NCBI GenBank assembly: GCA_024653645.1
Contig: JANLHK010000091.1
Span: forward strand, 1 to 6,358
Reading direction: 5' to 3'
Length of the DNA stretch: 6,358 nt
Origin: Candidatus Roizmanbacteria bacterium
GTDB lineage: Bacteria; Patescibacteriota; Microgenomatia; UBA1406
The translations under genes and the position numbers were made by a program. The notes beneath the pieces were generated by a model, which was not told the origin of the DNA, did not search any database, and worked only from the letters and a program-made list of their open reading frames with translations. Shown here piece by piece: positions 1 to 6,358 of this stretch (the stretch's first letter is position 1; every line of letters begins with the position of its first letter).

Positions 1-497
1 TTCGGCTTTCAAAAGAAGATATTGCGAATGAGCAAGAAATATTGGATAAAACAGAGACGCTTGATAAAAAAACAAACCACTGGCTGCAGTTGGGCGCAAC
101 CACACAACAGGCTGCATTGCTGACCAAGCACGCTGATAAAGCAATGCTCGTTACTGAAACGATAGCTTCGTTTGCGCATGGAACAACCATTGACCGAACG
201 CTCTTTCAAAAACAGGTCATCAGTACGGTTATCAACATGGCATCAATAGTAAATACCACACCACAGCAATTGTATACAGCAACCATTGCCAAACTAATGC
301 CAAAGGACTTTGATACGAGCACACTGAATATCCACATCGATACCGTGCTATCACAACAAGCAAAAGCAATGCAGGACTATAAAGCAGGAAATAAATCAGC
401 GCTCAATGTGCTTTTGGGTGCTGTAATGAGAGAAACAAAAGGCCAGGCAGATGCTGGTGCGGTACGACAGGCATTGATTAAGAAGCTCTCATCGTAG
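1..497 (+). CDS. gatB: Asp-tRNA(Asn)/Glu-tRNA(Gln) amidotransferase subunit B, C-terminal part (5' end outside window)
   Basis: The frame is open from base 3 to a TAG stop at 495-497, giving 164 residues, and it continues off the left edge. The TTG at 42 is therefore not the start. The end carries the GatB/YqeY tail-domain signature: a DYKAGNKSAL stretch, then LLGAVMRETKGQADAGAV and a basic terminal helix (IKKLSS). Before it lies a helical linker region (LQLGATTQQAALLTKHADKA) matching the GatB segment that joins the catalytic core to the tail domain. GatB works with GatA and GatC in the cytoplasm to amidate Glu-tRNA(Gln) and/or Asp-tRNA(Asn). The tail domain contacts the tRNA and has no catalytic residues. 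The sequence is divergent outside the terminal signature. A stand-alone YqeY protein, or a YqeY tail on another tRNA enzyme, is the main alternative, but the linker favours GatB. The last 9 bases overlap the 3' end of the converging pfkB gene. Confidence 0.83.
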   Translation, partial: RLSKEDIANEQEILDKTETLDKKTNHWLQLGATTQQAALLTKHADKAMLVTETIASFAHGTTIDRTLFQKQVISTVINMASIVNTTPQQLYTATIAKLMPKDFDTSTLNIHIDTVLSQQAKAMQDYKAGNKSALNVLLGAVMRETKGQADAGAVRQALIKKLSS

Positions 498-1436
498 ACT
501 CAAAGCCTCTTTCGTCAGCAGCCCTTTTTGCGCACCTACGTATGAGATGACCGATTGTGCATTGCGGGCGCCACGCTCCAAACATTCCGGTATCGTACGC
601 CCATACAGATGCGCTGCAATATATCCTGAGGTAAATGCGTCACCTGCTCCCGTGGTATCAATGACCTTCTCCAGGCGCAGTGCCGGCTGATAAAAAATGT
701 CTGATTTGGTATGGGCGTAGCTGCCAAACTCACCATCCGTAATAATGGTAACCGCCGAATCGTTCAGATACAACGCACGGTGGTAATTGATTTCATTGGG
801 CAACAGCTCCGTAGGCTTAACACCCAACACGTCTCCCAGCTCATACCGATTCAAAAACACCAGTGTTGCCTTACTAAAGATTGAGGATAATGCCGAGAGG
901 CCGCGGCGGCAATCCTTAACGCCAAAATTAAGGGCAACAGCATGTCCCGCTTCATGCACAACACCTACTAACCGTTCCCGTTCCTCAAGGGGTATTTCGG
1001 GCATATTGCCCAAAAAAAACAATCGACACTCCTTGAGAGCTGCTAATCGTTCAGGAGTTACGTCGAGGCGCAGGTCGTGTGAACGATGGGTAATAATGGT
1101 ACGTTCTCCTTTGGCAGACAGTAATATGGTGGAAATGTTTGAAAAGTCAGCTTCCTGTTCAAGAAGGCCCAGGTCGATATGCTCCTGCGTCAACTGATCA
1201 CGGATATACAGTGACAATCCTCCAATACCAACCTGCGACCACAGCGCCCCCTGTAGGCCCGCTCGTGTCGTGCCGATAATGACATTGGCCCCTCCCCCTC
1301 CCAGACTATCATGAAATTCCCCCGCCACATATTTACCTCCCAAGGCAAGAGCAAACCGGTCACGGTTAATAGTGAGTGAGTCGTCTCTGAAAAAAAGATC
1401 GAGAGTCAGGCTCCCGAGTGCAATGACGTCATGCAT
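489..1436 (-). CDS. PfkB-family (ribokinase-like) carbohydrate kinase, substrate unknown
   Basis: This complete 315-residue protein has the normal PfkB length. The motifs seen are an N-terminal beta-strand with GSLTLD (residues 8-13), the glycine-rich sugar-side motif GGGGAN (46-51), NRYE (196-199, the N-x-x-E motif of the Mg/phosphate site), TDGEFGSY (233-240) and the ATP/anion-hole signature DTTGAGDAF (260-268) with D266 as the expected catalytic base. It should be an active cytoplasmic kinase transferring phosphate from ATP to a sugar or nucleoside. The substrate cannot be read from sequence. Fructose-6-phosphate, ribose and nucleosides are all possible, and the glycolytic neighbours make a sugar phosphate attractive but do not prove it. 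The quadruple glycine motif is, as I recall, typical of CPR 'carbohydrate kinase family' proteins. The ATG lies in an 8-base overlap (ATGCATGA) with the stop of the enolase-like gene, and no strong Shine-Dalgarno precedes it, so translational coupling is likely. It is the last gene of the unit. Confidence 0.9.
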   Translation of the reverse strand: MHDVIALGSLTLDLFFRDDSLTINRDRFALALGGKYVAGEFHDSLGGGGANVIIGTTRAGLQGALWSQVGIGGLSLYIRDQLTQEHIDLGLLEQEADFSNISTILLSAKGERTIITHRSHDLRLDVTPERLAALKECRLFFLGNMPEIPLEERERLVGVVHEAGHAVALNFGVKDCRRGLSALSSIFSKATLVFLNRYELGDVLGVKPTELLPNEINYHRALYLNDSAVTIITDGEFGSYAHTKSDIFYQPALRLEKVIDTTGAGDAFTSGYIAAHLYGRTIPECLERGARNAQSVISYVGAQKGLLTKEALSLR

Positions 1437-2700
1437 GTTTTCGTAGATCCGTTTCTATCTGTAACATTCTATTATGTTTAGCTAAGCGTTCTCCCCGGGT
1501 GATTGATCCAAATTTTACAAAATCGGCTTGGAGCGCTACCGAAAAATCAGCAATAAAGCTGTCCTCGGTTTCAGCGGCCATTTGAGACAAAATAACGCGC
1601 ATACCGGCTTTACGTACGGCCGCGGCAAACTCAAGCGCCTCACTAACGGTTCCCCTTTGCAGCGGCTTAACGCAGACCGCATTGCACAACGCATTTTTAC
1701 GGGCATACTCAAGGCGGTTCATATTGGTTTGGATTAAGTCATCGGCTGCAATATAGGCGCGTTCTCCCAGCGTTGCGGTTATTTTTTTCCATCCTGCCTC
1801 ATCTTTTATCGCACAGGGATCTTCCAGAATCAGCGACCGATACTCGTTATTCAGCTTGTTCAGCCGTTCCAGAAATTGATCAGTATTAAGCGGATTAGGA
1901 CTGTCTGAAAGATAGTACTTTCCTTTAAAGAAAAACTCAGCAGCGATATCCATGGCAAAGTACACATCGACCCCGACCTTGATATTGCTTTTCAGCATGG
2001 CTTCCCGAATGATCTCGTAGGCGTCGATGTTTGATGCCAATGATGGAATATACGCGCCGTCGTTACCAATGCCCGCAAATATATTGCGATAAGCAAATAC
2101 CTTACTGAGTCCATGATACAGATTAAATGCCAGATCAAGCGCCTGCTCATAGCTCCTGCCGGTTGACGGCACCATACTAAACTCCTGAAAGTTCAGTGTT
2201 TTTGCCCCGTGATTACCGCCTGATATCATCGTAAAAATAGGTGACGGCACCCGTGCCAGAGGAACGCCGCCCGGCACCATTTTTGCAAATAGGCTATTAA
2301 GGTACACATAGAGTTCTTGTCCTGCCAGTAATGCAGACGCTTTGTAAAAGAGCTCAGAGATAAGGAATGTCGTGTTGACCCCCAGCACCTCTTTGCGTTC
2401 ACTGGGATCTGATTTTTTCAGCCACTCATCTATTTCACGGCTTTTGTTTGCGTCAATACCGATTAATTTAGGGGCAATCAGATCGTTAACATATTGTAAT
2501 GACCGGTCGACACCTTTACCTAAATAATGATCGGTTTCATCGTACATATATTCCCCGGCAAACTCTCCATTATGTTGGCTATTGGCAATGGATGCCTCAA
2601 CCATTCTGCCGTCTGACAGCCACATAATTCCAGCTAAGGTTGGGAAACCTAACGAATCAAAGATTTTGCGTGCACTGAGTTTTTTAACGGTGACTGCCAT
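1429..2700 (-). CDS. Enolase-family protein with altered active site
   Basis: This 423-residue protein aligns to enolase from end to end: an N-terminal domain with an intact LGKGV (60-64), then the barrel domain. Compared from memory with the yeast and E. coli enzymes, it keeps the metal ligands D251 (AMD), E293 (LED) and D320 (ADD), the substrate-side H164 (GGNH) and E173 (QEF), and lysines K345 and K396. Lost or changed are the mobile SGAST loop (now SQHNG, residues 41-45), the catalytic Glu of GDEGG (now GNDGA, D214) and the HRS phosphate-binding triad (now Q373-M374-A375). The usual signature around the first lysine also fails, since KPLQRGT replaces the normal K-x-(N/D)-Q pattern. The C-terminal tail after the last helix is short. 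Classical enolase interconverts 2-phosphoglycerate and PEP. With these changes the activity may be weak, lost or shifted to another substrate. The start lies 17 bases inside the ppsA 3' end, with only a weak AGAG upstream. The family is certain; the function is not. The family symbol would be eno. Confidence 0.85.
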   Translation of the reverse strand: MAVTVKKLSARKIFDSLGFPTLAGIMWLSDGRMVEASIANSQHNGEFAGEYMYDETDHYLGKGVDRSLQYVNDLIAPKLIGIDANKSREIDEWLKKSDPSERKEVLGVNTTFLISELFYKASALLAGQELYVYLNSLFAKMVPGGVPLARVPSPIFTMISGGNHGAKTLNFQEFSMVPSTGRSYEQALDLAFNLYHGLSKVFAYRNIFAGIGNDGAYIPSLASNIDAYEIIREAMLKSNIKVGVDVYFAMDIAAEFFFKGKYYLSDSPNPLNTDQFLERLNKLNNEYRSLILEDPCAIKDEAGWKKITATLGERAYIAADDLIQTNMNRLEYARKNALCNAVCVKPLQRGTVSEALEFAAAVRKAGMRVILSQMAAETEDSFIADFSVALQADFVKFGSITRGERLAKHNRMLQIETDLRKHA

Positions 2701-4978
2701 GAAGCTCTAAAGCATGAACTTGTTGATTGACGCGGGTAAATGCGTCTGGACTGACGGAGACGCTGGTAATACCGGCGCGTACCACAAACTCAAGCATCTC
2801 GGGATAATCAGAAACCGATTGCCCGCAAATGGATGCCGTCACGCCGCGGCTGGCGCACGTTTGGATAGTTTTCTTCAAAGCCCACAATACGGCTTCATTA
2901 CGCTCATCATACAAATGCGCCAATATCTCATTATCACGATCAATACCCAACATAAGCATCGTCAGATCATTGCTTCCGATGGAGATGCCGTCAACACCCA
3001 CATCTAAAAATGAATCAAGCAGGAGTACGTTTACTGGAAGCTCAACCATCATCCAAAACTTAAAATCTTTTCCAAACTTCATGCCGTGTTCCTCAATCAT
3101 ATGCTTCGTTTGCGCCAAATGCTGAGGCGTGCGCACAAACGGAACCATGACGTGTACGTTATTCAGCCCGCTCTCTCGCACTTTCTTTAATGCCTCAACT
3201 TCAAGTGCAAATACTTCGGGTTCACGGGTATACCGATAGGCGCCCCGGTATCCAATCAACGGATTTTCCTCATGCGGTTCCACTTCACGGCCACCCTTAA
3301 GAAAACGGTATTCATTAGTTTTAAAATCAGTCGTACGGTACACGACCGGACGAGGATAAAATGCCTTTGCAATGGTGCTTATTCCCTCTGCTAGGTGTTT
3401 TGTGAATACGCTTCCCTTACCACGTTTCAACAGCACAGCTGGATGCTCACCCAAATTGGCAATCATAAATTCTGCACGCAGTAATCCTATGCCGTCAGCT
3501 GGAATGGCACTCACTTTTTTCGCTAACTCCGGTTCACCGAGGTTGAGATATATCTTTGTTTTGGTATTGAAGACGCGCTCATCTCCTTTTTCCTCTTTGC
3601 GTTTAACCACACCCCGCAACACCTCACCGGAGCTTCCATTGACCGTTACCAATTCCTGTTCTTTCAGCAGACTCATGGCATTATCAACCCCAACCACGCA
3701 CGGAATGCCCAGTTCACGCGATACAATGGCGGCATGTGACGTTCTGCCGCCCCGTTCAGTAATAATGGCTGATGCCTTTTTCATGGCCGGCACATAATCG
3801 GGATTCGTTTGCTGTGCTACTAATACATCTTTGTCTTTAATGGTTCCGATTTCCTTGGGTGAGCGCAGCTTCACCACCGGCCCGCTGGCAATCCCTGGTG
3901 ACGCCGAATCACCTTTGGCAATCACATCGTGTGATACCGTGACATCGTCTTGCTTTCCTTGGTTAGCATGCAGGGTGGTAATGGGGCGCGCCTGGGTAAT
4001 AAACAGCTTTTCTTTTTCATAGGCCCATTCAATGTCTTGGGGAAAGTAGTAGTGCTTTTCAATCGCATGCCCCACCCGCGCCACCTCTACAATCTGCTTG
4101 TCGGTGATCTTCTGTTGTGATCCTTCTCTGCGGGTCAGTTTGTATTCAACATTTTTGGCTCCCCGTTTAACAAAACGAACTTCCTGTGTGCCAATGCGCT
4201 TTTCATGTATCTTGAAATCGCCCTTGGTTACCAAATACTGATCCGGTGTTACCTTGCCCTGCACAATATACTCACCCAATCCGAATATCGCTTCAATCAC
4301 CAACATCTTCTTGTTATTCGTCACCGGATCAACGGTAAACATAATGCCGGAAGTGTCAGACTGCACCATGCGCTGCACCACCGCAGCCAACCCTACCTTA
4401 AAGTGATCAAAGTTCTTCTCAGATCGGTAAAAGATCGCCCGCTGGGTAAACAATGACGCCCAACACGCTTTAATCTGGCGTATGACATGCGACTCACCCT
4501 GTACATTGAGATACGTTTCCTGCTGTCCGGCAAACGAAGCATCAGGCAAATCCTCGGCTGTAGCGCTACTGCGTATGGCAACCAGTGCCGGCTTATACGT
4601 CGCCTTGATGCGATGGGCCATAGCAGCCACACCCTGGGTGTGCGCCTCATGCTCATACAGCTGTTCATAATAGCTAGCAATCTGTTCTGCTAATCGTTCC
4701 GGTACCGACGACTCTATAATCAGCTCCTGAATTTTGTCCGATACCCGTACCAAGCTGGTATTATCCTTGTAATCAAGTTCTTGCAGGTATTTTTCAATTT
4801 TTGGCCGCAGTCCGGTTTCATCAAGAAAGTTGTAGTAGGCCTGGGAGGTAACGATAAATCCATAGGGAATGGGAAACCCTGCCCGCGTCATTTCTCCCAG
4901 GTTTGCGCCTTTGCCTCCGACCAACGGAATATTTTCTTTACCAACCTCCTCAAACCATACAATTGATTTACGAGTCAT
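2684..4978 (-). CDS. ppsA: Phosphoenolpyruvate synthase (pyruvate, water dikinase)
   Basis: This complete 764-residue protein is close to the family length (about 790 in E. coli). It makes PEP, AMP and phosphate from pyruvate, ATP and water in the cytoplasm. The N-terminal ATP-grasp domain shows GGKGANLGEM (21-30), the AIRSSATAEDLPDASFAGQQ block (134-153) and a terminal QARP (329-332). The central swivelling phosphohistidine domain has GGRTSHAAI with phospho-acceptor H415. The C-terminal PEP/pyruvate barrel has LLRAEFM (R501), YRTTDFKTNEYR, GYRGAYR, VELP (E646), GSNDLTML (N670, D671) and ICGQ (C718, the expected proton donor). All the key residues I can check are present, so it should be active. 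The N-terminus (WFEEVGKE.IPLVGGKG) resembles archaeal and CPR enzymes and fixes the ATG. No Shine-Dalgarno lies before it. Its 3' end overlaps the enolase-like gene by 17 bases. No pyruvate kinase is visible in the window, so PpsA may link PEP and pyruvate in either direction (inference). Confidence 0.96.
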   Translation of the reverse strand: MTRKSIVWFEEVGKENIPLVGGKGANLGEMTRAGFPIPYGFIVTSQAYYNFLDETGLRPKIEKYLQELDYKDNTSLVRVSDKIQELIIESSVPERLAEQIASYYEQLYEHEAHTQGVAAMAHRIKATYKPALVAIRSSATAEDLPDASFAGQQETYLNVQGESHVIRQIKACWASLFTQRAIFYRSEKNFDHFKVGLAAVVQRMVQSDTSGIMFTVDPVTNNKKMLVIEAIFGLGEYIVQGKVTPDQYLVTKGDFKIHEKRIGTQEVRFVKRGAKNVEYKLTRREGSQQKITDKQIVEVARVGHAIEKHYYFPQDIEWAYEKEKLFITQARPITTLHANQGKQDDVTVSHDVIAKGDSASPGIASGPVVKLRSPKEIGTIKDKDVLVAQQTNPDYVPAMKKASAIITERGGRTSHAAIVSRELGIPCVVGVDNAMSLLKEQELVTVNGSSGEVLRGVVKRKEEKGDERVFNTKTKIYLNLGEPELAKKVSAIPADGIGLLRAEFMIANLGEHPAVLLKRGKGSVFTKHLAEGISTIAKAFYPRPVVYRTTDFKTNEYRFLKGGREVEPHEENPLIGYRGAYRYTREPEVFALEVEALKKVRESGLNNVHVMVPFVRTPQHLAQTKHMIEEHGMKFGKDFKFWMMVELPVNVLLLDSFLDVGVDGISIGSNDLTMLMLGIDRDNEILAHLYDERNEAVLWALKKTIQTCASRGVTASICGQSVSDYPEMLEFVVRAGITSVSVSPDAFTRVNQQVHALELHGSHR

Positions 4979-5011
4979 ATAGAATCAGTATGGAGGATAT
5001 TCACAAAAGAT
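4979..5011 (-). other. Short spacer before ppsA, no Shine-Dalgarno
   Basis: These 33 bases are the only non-coding gap in the unit. Read on the - strand, the stretch just before the ppsA ATG is AT-rich (GATTCTAT) with no purine-rich ribosome site. About 15-20 bases upstream of the start it carries CCTCC, which is the anti-Shine-Dalgarno sequence itself. I see no convincing promoter or hairpin. Confidence 0.5.
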
Positions 5012-6196
5012 TCAAGCCGCGACTTTTTTTACATACTCCAAGTAGCGTTCTTGCTTTTCAGACATTGCCGTTGGAGAAAGAGGAATGGGTGAACGATTTA
5101 AATCTCTTCCCAGCGCTTGAATAGGACCCATATGGCCATTGTGAAAACCGTTTATGGTGGTTAGCGTTGCACCCGATGGGGTACAGTATAATCCCCACGC
5201 CCATCCCGGACCTTTTCGGGCGGTACCCTGCTGCATAAGCTCCCGGTATAATCCGCCTGAATGGGTTTGAACTTGATCCAGATCTTTCGGCTGAAAAAAG
5301 GCATCGTACTCTTTTTGATTGAATCCTCGCTCTTTGCGCAATTTCGACATCATATATCCAATCACACCGTCCATATCAAACAGGTACGCATCATTAAACG
5401 CCTCCCGTAAATGGTTATGGGTTGTGAGAAACAGCCCGCGCAAAAACCAATCAAATTCCTGAGAGGCAATATCTTCCGGCTGAAAACCAGGTAAGTCAAC
5501 CGTCATACCCATGCTATCAGTGCTTACTGAAGCCGGATTCAATAACCGGAATGCATCACTGAGTTCCCCCGCTACCCGTGTAGCCACTACACCGCTTATG
5601 CCATTATCCTCCCACGGAAACTGTGAACGGGCACATCTGATGTCATCGGTAGTTACCAAATCGGAAAAACCGGGCAATACTTGCCAATGAGGAATACCCA
5701 CGCTTTGAAATCCTTTATTACCGATAAGACCAGCCAGTCCATTGTTATTACCGGTATACGCGGTGCCCGAGTCATCCATCATACAGCGGAGCAAACCGCC
5801 CGTTATATGCAGCATATACGCACGATGTTCCGTAGGAATATCAATCATACTTTCGACTGGACGAAAGTGGCTCATGAGGAGGGCATCGGTGTTCCAAGGA
5901 GAATTAGGCACCGTTATCATGCCGTCAAACGCTTTAATGTCACCCACCTCAACTGACTCAGCAAAACTGTCGCCATCATGATCCTCTGCATGACATATCA
6001 GCTCATTGGTGCCATCAACTCGTAGATCACCATTACGCATATGCAGCGGCAATACCTGGTTTCCTCTAATAGCCCCAATCCCATTGATGGAATACCCTGT
6101 GCTTATTTTATCGATATCAACTCCGTCTTCACCTCTCAAAACCGGTGTTTTGACACCATTACCATACAGAGTAGAGGTACATACTTCAGGCGGCAT
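5012..6196 (-). CDS. Unrecognised 394-residue protein encoded between pgk and ppsA
   Basis: I do not recognise this family. The frame is open further upstream, to an ATG at 6334, but those 46 extra codons lie over the conserved end of pgk in another frame. The ATG at 6196, whose bases overlap the pgk stop region, is the sensible start. The protein has no signal peptide or membrane segment and looks soluble and globular. It has a His/acid cluster HAEDHDGD at 69-76, a series of aromatic motifs (SPW, PHW, FPWED, FDWFLRG, GWAWGLY), a helical stretch [14 protein letters not shown] (258-271), a glycine- and histidine-rich late segment [11 protein letters not shown] (348-358) and a basic C-terminal helix. 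Conserved-looking H, D, E and W residues suggest an enzyme, perhaps metal-dependent, but no known catalytic signature is complete. Its position in a lower-glycolysis unit that lacks a visible phosphoglycerate mutase suggests a role in carbon metabolism; that is inference only. It overlaps pgk by 11 bases and ends 33 bases before ppsA. Confidence 0.82.
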   Translation of the reverse strand: MPPEVCTSTLYGNGVKTPVLRGEDGVDIDKISTGYSINGIGAIRGNQVLPLHMRNGDLRVDGTNELICHAEDHDGDSFAESVEVGDIKAFDGMITVPNSPWNTDALLMSHFRPVESMIDIPTEHRAYMLHITGGLLRCMMDDSGTAYTGNNNGLAGLIGNKGFQSVGIPHWQVLPGFSDLVTTDDIRCARSQFPWEDNGISGVVATRVAGELSDAFRLLNPASVSTDSMGMTVDLPGFQPEDIASQEFDWFLRGLFLTTHNHLREAFNDAYLFDMDGVIGYMMSKLRKERGFNQKEYDAFFQPKDLDQVQTHSGGLYRELMQQGTARKGPGWAWGLYCTPSGATLTTINGFHNGHMGPIQALGRDLNRSPIPLSPTAMSEKQERYLEYVKKVAA

Positions 6197-6358
6197 TGTT
6201 GAGTACTTCAATACCCGGAAGGGTTCCCTTCTCAATATACTCAAGCATGGCGCCACCGCCGGTTGAGATATGGGTAATATGATCAAGGTATTCTTTTTTT
6301 GAAATAGCTGCCAGCGTATCGCCGCCACCCACAATGGACAAGGCTCCTTGGTTTTGGG
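6186..6358 (-). CDS. pgk: Phosphoglycerate kinase, C-terminal fragment (5' part outside window)
   Basis: Reading the - strand from base 6356 gives 56 residues before a TGA at 6186-6188. They contain the phosphoglycerate kinase C-terminal signatures: [12 protein letters not shown] (glycine-rich nucleotide-binding loop) and [16 protein letters not shown] followed by TLPGIEVL, which is the end of the bacterial enzyme. PGK transfers phosphate between 1,3-bisphosphoglycerate and ADP in the cytoplasm. The gene is cut by the right window edge; nothing in the visible part suggests a broken gene. A different - strand frame across this region is open but its translation has no such motifs, so this is the true coding frame. 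The stop overlaps the next gene by 11 bases, which implies coupled translation. Confidence 0.95.
   Translation of the reverse strand, partial: QNQGALSIVGGGDTLAAISKKEYLDHITHISTGGGAMLEYIEKGTLPGIEVLNNAA

Noticed and set aside
443..457. Terminator-like hairpin for the - strand unit: CCAG/CTGG with a T-rich stretch after it.
   Set aside because: The stem is only 4 base pairs, the T run is interrupted, and it lies in the conserved GatB KGQADAG codons, which explain the sequence.
42..497. TTG at 42 as the true start of a short stand-alone YqeY-like protein.
   Set aside because: The frame is open to the left edge with protein-like sequence (RLSKEDIANEQEI), and the linker before the tail domain resembles GatB, so this is a gene cut by the window.
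787..1197. Open + strand frame of 136 codons opposite pfkB.
   Set aside because: It is antisense to a kinase with intact motifs, and its translation is Ser/Arg-rich with no recognisable domain. The other + strand frames opposite ppsA and the unknown gene were rejected for the same reason.
1424..1431. Perfect palindrome TGACGTCA at the enolase-like/pfkB junction.
   Set aside because: It is 8 bases, inside coding sequence (codons D-V-I of pfkB), single copy, with no promoter elements near it.
5360..5383. LFDMDGVI in the unknown protein looks like HAD-phosphatase motif I.
   Set aside because: It sits at residues 272-279 of 394, not near an N-terminal strand. I find no HAD motif II, conserved Lys or acidic motif III after it. 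Probably chance, though a structure model should check it.
5012..6196. Possible archaeal-type fructose-bisphosphate aldolase/phosphatase, because of the HNG..GP segment and the gluconeogenic context.
   Set aside because: The N-terminal ADVG..GH and the YGAGQDLL and DAFSGN motifs of that family are absent, and the order of the few similar pieces does not match.
489..6358. Recoding of UGA as an amino acid, as in some CPR lineages.
   Set aside because: TGA ends pgk, the unknown gene, the enolase-like gene and pfkB at the expected C-termini, so UGA is a stop here.

Overview
The window reads as part of a compact bacterial genome with almost no intergenic DNA. The best guess is a Candidate Phyla Radiation (Patescibacteria) lineage. 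This is an inference from gene style: a GGGGAN-type PfkB kinase, a PEP synthase whose N-terminus resembles archaeal and CPR forms, a very divergent GatB tail, weak or absent Shine-Dalgarno sequences and genes that overlap each other. UGA is a stop codon here: pgk, the unknown gene, the enolase-like gene and the pfkB gene all end in TGA. The genome therefore does not use the code in which UGA means Gly, found in Gracilibacteria and Absconditabacteria.

Layout. At the left edge, on the + strand, is the 3' end of gatB (tRNA-dependent amidotransferase subunit B). Everything else lies on the - strand and reads right to left as one tightly packed unit: the last 56 codons of pgk (phosphoglycerate kinase, cut by the right edge), an unrecognised 394-residue protein, ppsA (PEP synthase), an enolase-family protein and a PfkB-family sugar kinase. 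The junctions are an 11-base overlap (pgk/unknown), a 33-base gap (unknown/ppsA), a 17-base overlap (ppsA/enolase-like) and an 8-base overlap (enolase-like/pfkB). The pfkB and gatB genes converge and overlap by 9 bases at their 3' ends. No stretch over 300 bases lacks a gene. No promoter is visible for the - strand unit, so it must start to the right of the window.

How the genes fit together. PGK, an enolase-type protein and PEP synthase are all lower glycolysis/gluconeogenesis (1,3-bisphosphoglycerate to pyruvate). A sugar kinase is attached at the end. No phosphoglycerate mutase is visible in the window. Two genes make the cluster unusual. The enolase homologue keeps its metal ligands and both catalytic-region lysines, but its phosphate-binding His-Arg-Ser triad, its Ser loop and its catalytic Glu are all changed. 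The 394-residue protein between pgk and ppsA belongs to no family I recognise. These two are the main leads. No RNA genes, mobile elements, CRISPR arrays or clear repeats were seen.
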